Below are positions 46,757 to 57,298 of a DNA stretch of 64,000 bases, one piece after another. The notes beneath the pieces are model-generated. The model was not told the DNA's origin. It worked only from the letters and a program-made list of their open reading frames with translations, and did not search any database. A program made the position numbers and the translations under genes. The stretch comes from Bacteroidota bacterium (GTDB taxonomy: Bacteria > Bacteroidota > Bacteroidia > UBA7662 > JAIXUI01). Location: positions 39,738-103,737 of the forward strand of contig JAIXUI010000009.1 of the NCBI GenBank assembly GCA_027484125.1. The letters run 5' to 3'. Within the stretch, counting starts at the first letter, position 1. Each line of letters opens with the position of its first letter.

Positions 46757-49588
46757 TTAAAACTTAAAGTTTAGTCCGAACATCACTTGTCGTGGAGCAC
46801 GGAATCTGGATGGATCGTCTGGTGGCGTACCATAGGAGCGAGCATCTCGTGGATCTAAGTAAAGAGGATCTCTTTGGGTGGAAGGTAATGGATCACCAAC
46901 TCGATAGGCTCTACCTGTAACAGGGTTAGGTACAATACCGTTAAGCGTATTAAACATGTTGGTGATTTGAACGGAGAACTCAAAGCGCACTTTTCTTACA
47001 CTAAACCACTTTCTGAAATTCATATCTACCCACCAATTTGATTCACCTAGCCCAGACCAAAGATTGGCTGGATTAGGATCCCGTTCGTAAATCGGGCGGT
47101 TCGTAATGGGTTCGATTCCTCTAAAGATGAATGGGGTGTACCTACGGCCAGTTCTGTAAATTCCTTCAAAGTAGAAGGAAAAGTTATTGAGCCATTTTTT
47201 CCCAAACAATCCTGTTTTAGTAGCCACCGTAAAAATTGCAACACCTTTTAAATCAAGCGGACTATCCCAGGCAAGTGGCGTTTCTCTTGTGTCTTCCCTG
47301 TTCCCAGTATTCAATAATTGGTTCAGAGCTTCGTTAGCAGAGGAACTTTGTCCACGAACGGTTGAATAAGAAAAAGCTGCTTGACCGTTAAACCATTTTC
47401 CAATACGTTTTAAGTAGCTTAACTCGATCCCTCTTGCACGTGCATAATCAGAGTTAATACGGATAGTTCTTGTAAGCTCACGTCCGTTCGCATCTTTTAT
47501 TTGTATGCTTGCAGCGGTGATAAAATCGTATTTATCTTTCCAATAGGTGGTAACTGTGAATGCGTCGTTGTTGGTAATCTGTGTTTTAAGTCCCAATTCG
47601 TAAGAAATATCCACTTCCGGATTCAAGTTAGGGTTACCCACCCGAGATACTACGGATCGATCTTGATAAAGTGGGTTTAAACCTTGATAAATGAATGAAG
47701 GATGTGGTAAAACCATGGAATGATTATAATTAAAAAACATTACCTGGTTTTCACGAATAGGGAAGGAGGCCGAAATTTTGGGGAGGAAGCGCATCTTAAA
47801 GCGATTTCCCATGAAAGAAGGATTATTCAGGTAGTCTTGTCTAATTTCATCACGAATTGGTGAACGACTATCAACCACAGCCTGATCTACGAATGCACCC
47901 GGAAACCAATATTCCAATCGTCCTCCAAATTCTGCATTCAAACCTTTGTATTTTAGTTTGTTAGAAGCATAGAATGCCCCTCTTGTAGGAGTTACTTTCC
48001 AAACATCGCTATAGTCTCCAAGACGGAAACTTTGAGTGGTTTGTCCATTCGGAAGAACGATGGGAGCGCCAATCCACGGGCGAATGATGTCAATCCATTG
48101 CATATCCTGGCGTTTGATTTCAGCTCCGAATAAAATTCGGTTTCCACTTGAGCTATAATAATAAGTTCCGTTGAAGCGGGTAGTTAGCTCTTCAACATAG
48201 TGGTCATGCCATAAGGTACCAATTCCACCGTTGTTGAATAATCCAGGGCCCGGATTTACGAATACTGCGCTGTCCGCAGGATTAAATAGGGTGGAAGGGA
48301 AAGTGATAATAGCGTCTGGATCAAACTCACTATCTACATTTCCTGGTCTCCAATAACGACCGTTCGCATCAGCTCGTAATCTTACGAACATTCTGCTGGC
48401 CAGAATTTTATACGAAAATTTCTTGTTTACGTTGTGAGCCCAGTTCAGAATCAACATATTGTTGTCTGAAGTGTAAGTGTTCGCTCTGTCAGGTTGTAAG
48501 CTAAATTCATACTGAAATCCCGGAAGGAAGGGAACATCGTTTCCGGTAACACGAAGCATGTTAATATCTTGGTTGATAGTAACGGATTTCAGATAAGTAA
48601 CAGAGAGCTTAATTTTAGGGTTGATTTCATAGTCCAATTTAAACATTCCCGCCCAACGGTTATCTTGGTAAGGCGACCAATTGGTGTTAGGATAGAGTGA
48701 TGATACGACCTGATTGGCAGGTCTTCTATAAAACTGGTCATCAAAAATTGATTTGACCGATGTAAAGAACTTGAGCTTTTTAGAGATGAAATCTAAAGGT
48801 CCACCCAACGTTAATTCATAAGTAGAGTTATTCCAAACGGAAGCCCAATTTCGGTTGAAGCCTAAATTATCGCGTTTTATACCGCCCCCAACTTCGAGGC
48901 GCTTACCACCAGACTTGGTACTTGTGTTAACAATACCCGCGGTTCCATCTCCATATTGAACATCTCCACCGCCGGTGGTAACAGAGATGTTATCGATAGA
49001 GTTCGTGCCAAGATCAATTCCAAAACCAGTTCCAGCTAACGGGTCAGATGCAGAAACACCATCAATCATGTAGGCAGTTTCATAAGTTCTGCCCCCGCGA
49101 ATCGAAATTCCTTCCGGATTTAAAACCACTCCTGCTTGAGTATTTAACAGTCCTTGAACTTGTCTGACCGGAGCTGCTTCGATACTCTCCATCGAAATAC
49201 TTCTTTCGGTTTTGGATTGCTCGATATCTACCAATGGCTTTTCTCCAACAACGGTTACTTCTTCACTGAAGGTGAGTACACTAGTAGTTAGTGCGATGTC
49301 AATAACCTTCTTTTCGTCTTTCTCGAAGCGAACGTTGGTGAAAATCTTTTTCGCATAACCGATGTAGGAAACTTCAATCGTATAAGAGCCAGGAGAGATA
49401 TTCTTAATCAGGTATTTTCCTTGAGCGTCTGTGCTAGCTCCAAACGCCGTTCCCTTGATAGAAACAGTTACGCCGATCAGTTCAGATTTGTCTTTCTGGT
49501 CAATAACTTTCCCGCTGAGTGAAGCCTTTTGAGCCAAAGCTCCAACGCTGAAAATCAAACAGGTAAGCAGAAGTAAAGGTGTCTTCAA
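46757..49588 (-). CDS. TonB-dependent receptor with N-terminal carboxypeptidase-regulatory-like domain
   Basis: KASLSGKVIDQKDKSELIGVTVSIKGTAFGASTDAQGKYLI, plug NTQAGVVLNPEGISIRGGRTYETAYMIDGV, C-terminal barrel ending QVMFGLNFKF. Confidence 0.93.
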   Translation of the reverse strand: MKTPLLLLTCLIFSVGALAQKASLSGKVIDQKDKSELIGVTVSIKGTAFGASTDAQGKYLIKNISPGSYTIEVSYIGYAKKIFTNVRFEKDEKKVIDIALTTSVLTFSEEVTVVGEKPLVDIEQSKTERSISMESIEAAPVRQVQGLLNTQAGVVLNPEGISIRGGRTYETAYMIDGVSASDPLAGTGFGIDLGTNSIDNISVTTGGGDVQYGDGTAGIVNTSTKSGGKRLEVGGGIKRDNLGFNRNWASVWNNSTYELTLGGPLDFISKKLKFFTSVKSIFDDQFYRRPANQVVSSLYPNTNWSPYQDNRWAGMFKLDYEINPKIKLSVTYLKSVTINQDINMLRVTGNDVPFLPGFQYEFSLQPDRANTYTSDNNMLILNWAHNVNKKFSYKILASRMFVRLRADANGRYWRPGNVDSEFDPDAIITFPSTLFNPADSAVFVNPGPGLFNNGGIGTLWHDHYVEELTTRFNGTYYYSSSGNRILFGAEIKRQDMQWIDIIRPWIGAPIVLPNGQTTQSFRLGDYSDVWKVTPTRGAFYASNKLKYKGLNAEFGGRLEYWFPGAFVDQAVVDSRSPIRDEIRQDYLNNPSFMGNRFKMRFLPKISASFPIRENQVMFFNYNHSMVLPHPSFIYQGLNPLYQDRSVVSRVGNPNLNPEVDISYELGLKTQITNNDAFTVTTYWKDKYDFITAASIQIKDANGRELTRTIRINSDYARARGIELSYLKRIGKWFNGQAAFSYSTVRGQSSSANEALNQLLNTGNREDTRETPLAWDSPLDLKGVAIFTVATKTGLFGKKWLNNFSFYFEGIYRTGRRYTPFIFRGIEPITNRPIYERDPNPANLWSGLGESNWWVDMNFRKWFSVRKVRFEFSVQITNMFNTLNGIVPNPVTGRAYRVGDPLPSTQRDPLYLDPRDARSYGTPPDDPSRFRAPRQVMFGLNFKF

Positions 49589-49615
49589 ACTAACAATTTT
49601 GAGAATGTAAAACTA

Positions 49616-49634
49616 AGATTCAATGGCCGAATCT
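49616..49634. promoter_or_regulatory. Dyad AGATTC-N7-GAATCT upstream of the TonB receptor gene
   Basis: Perfect 6-bp inverted repeat next to -7-like TAGTTTTA (49608-49615, minus). Confidence 0.45.
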
Positions 49635-49685
49635 GTACTTTAAGTGATGATTAAATGCGAAACAATTATGCTTAAAATCAAGCAA

Positions 49686-49722
49686 AAAAAAAGCGGTCAT
49701 TCTATGAATGACCGCTTTTTAG
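49686..49722. terminator. Intrinsic terminator downstream of atpC
   Basis: AAAAAGCGGTCATTC-tat-GAATGACCGCTTTTT. Confidence 0.88.
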
Positions 49723-49733
49723 CAAGGATAAGT

Positions 49734-49976
49734 TTAAGCTTCTGTTAAGATACTCACTTTATCGTTTAGCACTTCAACAACTCCACCGTTACAGGGGAAC
49801 ATCAGTGTTTGATTGTCTGCGGTAATCACCCTGATTTGAGCATTTTGCTCAAGTGAAGAGATGATGGGAGCGTGTTGACGGAGTATTTCAAAAGAACCTT
49901 TAGAGCCTGGCACTTTCACGGAAACAACATCACCGGAAAACAGACTTTTTTCAGGAGTGAGGATATCGAGCTTCAT
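49734..49976 (-). CDS. atpC: F0F1 ATP synthase subunit epsilon
   Basis: MKLDILTPEKSLFSGDVVSVKVPGSKGSFEILRQHAPIIS. Confidence 0.93.
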   Translation of the reverse strand: MKLDILTPEKSLFSGDVVSVKVPGSKGSFEILRQHAPIISSLEQNAQIRVITADNQTLMFPCNGGVVEVLNDKVSILTEA

Positions 49977-49989
49977 TGATTATTAGCAA

Positions 49990-51549
<1,560 letters not shown>

Positions 51550-51650
51550 TTAGTATTTGGAGATAAAAGATGAATCGGTAGTAATTATTTTCAGCCAACG
51601 TGAAGAGATATGGGTTTTGTCCATTTCAAACACAATGAAACTCTAATTAC

Positions 51651-51809
51651 TTAGAAGATAGCTCTGTACAACATCACCAACACACAAAACAAAAAGAGGA
51701 TGATGGATACTTTGTTGATGCCATGCATCACTTTCAAGTTAAAATTTGGCGCTTGGTGAGGCCCATTCTTTTTGAATACTTGAATGAAGTAGCTAAAGAC
51801 TTGTTTCAT
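51651..51809 (-). CDS. 52-aa single-TM membrane microprotein (possibly DUF6728-like)
   Basis: MKQVFSYFIQVFKKNGPHQAPNFNLKVMHGINKVSIILFLFCVLVMLYRAIF; 14 nt after rodA stop on same strand; hidden inside the longer ORF 51651-52034. Confidence 0.7.
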   Translation of the reverse strand: MKQVFSYFIQVFKKNGPHQAPNFNLKVMHGINKVSIILFLFCVLVMLYRAIF

Positions 51810-51823
51810 GAAGGATAAACAAA

Positions 51824-53095
51824 TTATTGCAGCACGAGTTTTCTGGTATTGTCCAATCGTAGAAATATCGAAACTAGTAAAGTGAAAGCAAACATACTGG
51901 ATCCTCCGTATGAAATAAAAGGAAGTGGAATACCAATGACTGGTAGCAATCCGATAGTCATTCCGATATTGATAAAAACGTGAAAAAAAATAATAGATGC
52001 GACTCCATATCCATAGATTCGGGCGAATCTCCACTTCTGAAGCTCCGCAAGTTTGATTATTCTAATGATCAGAATGCTGTATAAGGAGAGTAAAACTAGG
52101 CTTCCAGCAAATCCCCACTCTTCCCCTATGGTACAGAAAATAAAGTCAGTACTCTGTTCAGGTACAAAGTTTAGCTTGGTTTGAGTGCCTTCTAAGAATC
52201 CTTTTCCCCACAATCCCCCGGATCCAATCGCGATTTTACTTTGATGAACGTTGTATCCCACTCCTTTAATGTCGGTTTCCTTACCTAACAACACGTTTAT
52301 CCTATCTTGTTGGTGAGGCTCTAGTACGTTATTAAAGATAAAATCGATAGTAATAACTAGAAATAATCCAATGAGTAAAATCGGCAAATAGCTTAAAAAC
52401 GCTCTTAGTTTAAAACGAGAAAACAAAACATAAACTGCTCCAAAGCCCGATAGTATAGCAATCAGTAGTACTTTATCGAATAGGAGCGCAAGAACAGAGA
52501 CTAGTCCTATAAAAGCAATCAAAAGAAGATAGTTAATTGAGAGTCCTTCTCTGTACATCACAAAGATAAAGCTGAAGTAAACCAAGGCACTTCCTGTATC
52601 GGGTTGCAGCATGATAAGAAAAAGGGGGACTGCAATCAAGATAACCGGAACAAGGGTGTGTTTGAGCTGATTAAACTTAAGTCCAGAGTTGCCAATGTAA
52701 TTGGCTATACTCAAGCAGGTGGCTACTTTGGCAAATTCAGCGGGTTGAAGCCTGAATCCTCCAATTTCAAACCAAGCTTTTGCTCCATTTACTTCTCTTC
52801 CAAATACAAGTACTAACCCTAATAAAAGCAAGGTTAGGGCATAAAAAAAGTAGGAAGCTGGTTCAAAAATGCGGTAATCGGTTCCAAGTACTATCACCAA
52901 AATAAGGAATGCGCCACTTATCCAGAGTATTTGCTTGCCATAACTTTGTGAGAGATCGAAAATAGATTGATGTTCATTGTTGTAAACAGCTGCATAAATG
53001 GATAATAATCCAATTAACATTAAGCCCATCACCGTAAGCAGTATGGGTAGATCAACATATTGAAAGACCGTTCTTTGTTCTCTTGTATCTTTCAT
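51824..53095 (-). CDS. rodA: Rod shape-determining protein RodA
   Basis: SEDS TM protein; SKIAIGSGGLWGKGFLEGTQTKLNFVPEQSTDFIFCTIGEEWGF, GIPLPFISYGGSSM. Confidence 0.96.
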   Translation of the reverse strand: MKDTREQRTVFQYVDLPILLTVMGLMLIGLLSIYAAVYNNEHQSIFDLSQSYGKQILWISGAFLILVIVLGTDYRIFEPASYFFYALTLLLLGLVLVFGREVNGAKAWFEIGGFRLQPAEFAKVATCLSIANYIGNSGLKFNQLKHTLVPVILIAVPLFLIMLQPDTGSALVYFSFIFVMYREGLSINYLLLIAFIGLVSVLALLFDKVLLIAILSGFGAVYVLFSRFKLRAFLSYLPILLIGLFLVITIDFIFNNVLEPHQQDRINVLLGKETDIKGVGYNVHQSKIAIGSGGLWGKGFLEGTQTKLNFVPEQSTDFIFCTIGEEWGFAGSLVLLSLYSILIIRIIKLAELQKWRFARIYGYGVASIIFFHVFINIGMTIGLLPVIGIPLPFISYGGSSMFAFTLLVSIFLRLDNTRKLVLQ

Positions 53096-54924
53096 TAGTT
53101 GTTCAATAAATCAGCTTCAAGAAGACGTTGTTCTACCCAAGGTCGTTTGATGGTATCGGTCATGTATTTTTCTATCATCAAACTGGCTATTGGTGCAGCG
53201 TATAATGAACCATATCCTGCATTTTCTACATAAACCGCAATCGCAATTTTGGGTTGTTCTCTGGGGGCAAAGCATACGAAAATTGAATGTGCCTTGCCAT
53301 GCGGATTTTGGGAGGTGCCTGTTTTTCCCAAAATGGGAATATTTGGAAGGTAGGCTGAGCGAGCAGTACCATGCTCAACCACCGCCTGCATACCGTCTAA
53401 TATGTTTTCAAAGTATTTACTGTCGGCTACTTCATGTTTTGCTAAAAATCGCTTGGGTAATTCTTTGTTTTTTCCCAGATATCGAATCAGGTGAGGGGTG
53501 TAATAAAATCCTCTATTGGCAAAAATGGCTATGTAATTAGCCATCTGGATAGGAGTAGTCCCTAATTCTCCTTGCCCAATGGACATGGAGATCATATTCG
53601 TCCATTTCCAACGCTTGGTGCCATATCGCCTATCGAAAAACTCTGGAGTAGGTACTAGTCCTTTTAACTCATTAGGCATGTCTATTTCTAACTTTTTCCC
53701 TAATCCAAAGCTCATGATATCATCTCTCCATAACTGATAGTTTTGACGATTGTTGCCGAGGTTTTTATTTAACATATAGTTTTTGAAGGTATGACAGAAA
53801 TAGGCGTTACAGGATTCTGAGATGGCATGATTCAAATCAGGAACGCCATGATTTTCACCGTTGTTACAATTAACACGAAGAGAACCAATGCTAAATCCGG
53901 AGTTACAAACGAAAGTTGAGCTTGGATGTAAAATGCCCCGTTTTTGCCCTACTACTGCCATCGCTAGTTTAAAGATTGAACCCGGCGGATAGGAAGCCAT
54001 CAATGGCCTGTTAAATAGGGGTTTGGTAGGATCTCTGTATAGTTTTGAAAAGGTTTTGGAACGTTTTAAGCCTACCATGTCATTGGGATTGTAAGTAGGG
54101 GAACTTACAAATGTCAATATCTCACCTGAAGTGGGCTCTATGGCAACTACTGATCCTCGTTTGTTGGCCATTAACTTTTCAGCATAAAGTTGAAGATCGC
54201 GATCAATACTCAGATGTAAATCGTCGCCGGTAACTGCAGCAGAATCATACTCTCCATTTTTAAAACTGCCCTGAACACGGTTATAAACATCCACATATTG
54301 GTATTTAACCCCCTTGATTCCTCTTAGCCAAGGTTCATAGTATTTTTCAATACCTGCCATTCCAATATAGTCACCCATTTGATAATAGCCGTTTGATTTT
54401 ACTATATGCCTTTCATTCACTTCTCCAATATATCCGAGAACGTGTCCTGCAATGGGAATTGGATAGTCTCGCACCGTTCTGCTTTCACCATAAAAACCTG
54501 TAAACTCATAAAGTCTTTCTTGAATCTTGGCAAATTCATCAATGCTTACTTGTGATAAAAAGGTTGACGGTAAATAGGGGGAATAGTTTTTTGCCTTAAT
54601 GATTTTCTCTATAAATTCATCCTTACTGATGTTCAATAGGTCGCAAAAAGCCAATGTATCCATGGCTACATTGATCTTACGGGGAATTACTTTTATTTCA
54701 TAAATCTGCTTGTTTACCACTAGCAGTTTTCCATTTCTATCATAGATTAAGCCTCTATCCGGATAAACAGTAGTTTTTCTTATTGCATTTTTTTCTGCCA
54801 ATGTGGCATATGACTTATCTATGATTTGCAGATAAATCAGCCTTATCAAAAAAACCAAAAACACCGCCATCATAAGAATGATAACAGTATTCTTTCTGCT
54901 TAGGTTACTTATACTTCCTTCCAC
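53095..54924 (-). CDS. mrdA: Penicillin-binding protein 2
   Basis: GTG start; RGLIYDRNGKLLVVNK, MASYPPGSIFKLAMAV (SxxK), ISESCNAYF, GKTGTSQNPHG. Confidence 0.95.
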   Translation of the reverse strand: MEGSISNLSRKNTVIILMMAVFLVFLIRLIYLQIIDKSYATLAEKNAIRKTTVYPDRGLIYDRNGKLLVVNKQIYEIKVIPRKINVAMDTLAFCDLLNISKDEFIEKIIKAKNYSPYLPSTFLSQVSIDEFAKIQERLYEFTGFYGESRTVRDYPIPIAGHVLGYIGEVNERHIVKSNGYYQMGDYIGMAGIEKYYEPWLRGIKGVKYQYVDVYNRVQGSFKNGEYDSAAVTGDDLHLSIDRDLQLYAEKLMANKRGSVVAIEPTSGEILTFVSSPTYNPNDMVGLKRSKTFSKLYRDPTKPLFNRPLMASYPPGSIFKLAMAVVGQKRGILHPSSTFVCNSGFSIGSLRVNCNNGENHGVPDLNHAISESCNAYFCHTFKNYMLNKNLGNNRQNYQLWRDDIMSFGLGKKLEIDMPNELKGLVPTPEFFDRRYGTKRWKWTNMISMSIGQGELGTTPIQMANYIAIFANRGFYYTPHLIRYLGKNKELPKRFLAKHEVADSKYFENILDGMQAVVEHGTARSAYLPNIPILGKTGTSQNPHGKAHSIFVCFAPREQPKIAIAVYVENAGYGSLYAAPIASLMIEKYMTDTIKRPWVEQRLLEADLLNN

Positions 54925-55426
54925 TTTTTATTAGTAAAAGCCTGAATATCAATACGAAAACCAAAGACATCAGTGCAGCAGGAACTGCTTTGAAGATAAC
55001 AACGGGTAGCTTACTGAATTGAAAAATCTCTAAAGTGAAAAGCCAAATGTGGTGAAGAAGAATAAGTATTCCCGAATAAGTAGCAAATCTTGGAATTTCA
55101 ATTTCTTCAATATCAAAAGTTGAATCACCCTCATAGGAAGATTGAGGGACAGAAAATGATAATACATATCCACGCATGGTCATCATCCAAACACAGGCTG
55201 AGGCATGCATCCCACCGGTATTGAGAAATAAGTCAACAATTAATCCGGTTACAAAGCCAAAAAGGAGGGACGTCCAGCGTGGAAATTGATAAGGATACAA
55301 AAGCAAAACCCATAGGTATGGATAGGGACTTAGCCATCCTAGAAATGATATCTTACTAAATAGTGTAACCTGCAAAAACAGACCTAACCCTAAGCGCCAA
55401 AGCAGCGAAAAAAGCTCACTGGACAT
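54905..55426 (-). CDS. mreD: Rod shape-determining protein MreD
   Basis: Position between mreC and mrdA, multi-TM, WTSLLFGFVTGLIVDLFLNTGGMHASACV. Confidence 0.85.
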   Translation of the reverse strand: MSSELFSLLWRLGLGLFLQVTLFSKISFLGWLSPYPYLWVLLLYPYQFPRWTSLLFGFVTGLIVDLFLNTGGMHASACVWMMTMRGYVLSFSVPQSSYEGDSTFDIEEIEIPRFATYSGILILLHHIWLFTLEIFQFSKLPVVIFKAVPAALMSLVFVLIFRLLLIKSGRKYK

Positions 55427-56252
55427 CTTCTGTTATTTGTTTTTCTAAAACATTGCGTTCCTCTTTCAAAAGGTCATCAACTACATAAACATAATCGAGT
55501 TTTCGCATATCAGAGTTAAGTTTTACAGTGATTTTGTAGGTGTTTGAGCCAGAGGGTAATTCAAAATCACTGATGTAACCTACCGGAATACCGCTTGGAA
55601 ATAGATTAGAATAAGGTGAGGTAACGATCTTCATGCCTTTTTTAACCGGTAAATGCCTGGGTATATCATTCAAAGTTCCTGTCTGGTAATCACTACCATC
55701 CCAAAAGATAACTCCAGTATAGTTTAGCGGTTCAATAATACAGGAAAGTCTGAATTTGGGATTCAATACAGAGATGACCGATGAAAAGTGAGGACTAACC
55801 TGATGAACTATTCCAGCTATGCCATTAGAAGTCATAACCCCAGACCTTGGTTTTATTCCTTGATTACTACCTTTATCAATAATAAGATAATTGGCTGAGA
55901 GGTGAGCAGTTGAATTAACAACCTTAGCCCAAGTGTAGGTAAATTGCTGTTGAAGTGCTGTGTCTATGACACTGGTTTTGGTAGTGCTATCATACCGCAA
56001 GGACGTTACAAGAAGCGTTTTCAATCTCGCATTTTCTGCAGAAAGACTATCGTTGATGGTACTCAGCCGTACGAATGAAACGGCATCATTGAGAAACTTA
56101 TAATAGGTACCTATCCAATAGTTAGACGATGAAATGTAACCAGCTTTTTGAAAGGCATTCTGTTGAGCAGATAAATACAGCGCCAAACTCTGTAATATCA
56201 GGAAAAGCACTACAATGTGCCTTTTGATTAAAAAGGCTAAAAACCTACGCAT
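55416..56252 (-). CDS. mreC: Rod shape-determining protein MreC
   Basis: N-terminal TM, IIDKGSNQGIKPRSGVMTSNGIAGIVHQVSPHFSSVISVLNP. Confidence 0.92.
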   Translation of the reverse strand: MRRFLAFLIKRHIVVLFLILQSLALYLSAQQNAFQKAGYISSSNYWIGTYYKFLNDAVSFVRLSTINDSLSAENARLKTLLVTSLRYDSTTKTSVIDTALQQQFTYTWAKVVNSTAHLSANYLIIDKGSNQGIKPRSGVMTSNGIAGIVHQVSPHFSSVISVLNPKFRLSCIIEPLNYTGVIFWDGSDYQTGTLNDIPRHLPVKKGMKIVTSPYSNLFPSGIPVGYISDFELPSGSNTYKITVKLNSDMRKLDYVYVVDDLLKEERNVLEKQITEDVQ

Positions 56253-56257
56253 GACAC

Positions 56258-57280
56258 TTAGGTCATCAGGAAGTTAAATCGATTGATGTTCTTTAAAGCG
56301 ATACCTGTTCCTCTTACAACCGCACGCAGCGGATCTTCTGCAATCTGAACTTTTAGCTTTGTTTTTTGGCTAATGCGTTTGTCAAGGCCACGAATAAGCG
56401 CGCCTCCACCAGTTAACCAGATGCCATTTTCTTCAATATCAGCAGAAAGCTCTGGAGGAGTGATTTCAAGTGCACTTAAAATAGCTGACTCTACTTTGGA
56501 GATGGACTTATCTAAAGCATGAGCGATTTCCGAATAAGATACTGTAACTTTTTTGGGCACGCCGGTTAACAAGTCTCTACCAGATACTTGGTAATCTTCA
56601 GGAGGATTAGGAAGTTCGGTAAGTGCAGAACCGATGTTTATTTTAATATTCTCGGCAGTACGTTCTCCAATGAGGATGTTATGTTGGCGACGAATATGGT
56701 CCAAGATATCATTGGTAAATTCATCACCAGCAACCCTAATAGATTGATCGCAAACAATTCCGGCCAGAGCAATTACAGCAATTTCAGAAGTTCCACCACC
56801 AATATCGATGATCATATTCCCTTTGGGCTCTTCTACGTCAATGCCTATACCTATTGCAGCTGCCATAGGTTCATGAATCATATAAACTTCCTTAGCACCT
56901 GCATGTTGTGCGGAGTCTCTAACCGCCCTTTTTTCTACCTCTGTGATACCAGAGGGGATACAAATTACCATTTTCAAGGAAGGAGAGAAAAAACGACTTC
57001 GTTGAGGGATCATGTTGATCATCCCACGAATCATATATTCTGCAGCATGAAAATCAGCGATTACTCCATCTCTCAGAGGTCTTACCGTTTTAATGTTCTC
57101 ATGGGTTTTACCATGCATTTGCTGTGCCTGCTTGCCAATAGCAATTACTTTATTGGTCTGCCTGTTGATGGCCACAATGGAGGGCTCATCCACTACGATT
57201 TTATCCTTGAAAATGATCAGGGTATTGGCTGTACCTAAATCGATGGCGATTTCTTGTTGTATGACGTCGAAAAGACCCAT
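56258..57280 (-). CDS. mreB: Rod shape-determining protein MreB
   Basis: IDLGTANTLIIFKDKIVVDEPSIVAINRQT, MIDIGGGTSEIAVIALAGIV, GIWLTGGGALIRGLD. Confidence 0.97.
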   Translation of the reverse strand: MGLFDVIQQEIAIDLGTANTLIIFKDKIVVDEPSIVAINRQTNKVIAIGKQAQQMHGKTHENIKTVRPLRDGVIADFHAAEYMIRGMINMIPQRSRFFSPSLKMVICIPSGITEVEKRAVRDSAQHAGAKEVYMIHEPMAAAIGIGIDVEEPKGNMIIDIGGGTSEIAVIALAGIVCDQSIRVAGDEFTNDILDHIRRQHNILIGERTAENIKINIGSALTELPNPPEDYQVSGRDLLTGVPKKVTVSYSEIAHALDKSISKVESAILSALEITPPELSADIEENGIWLTGGGALIRGLDKRISQKTKLKVQIAEDPLRAVVRGTGIALKNINRFNFLMT

Positions 57281-57298
57281 GGTATGGTCTGGGGTTGT

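Noticed and set aside
51651-52034. 127-aa ORF as annotated in the ORF track
   Set aside because: N-terminal 75 residues overlap rodA out of frame and look unnatural; the real gene is most likely the 52-aa C-terminal part starting at 51809.
56588-57238. 216-aa ORF antisense to mreB
   Set aside because: Fully within mreB, low-complexity shadow translation without known motifs.
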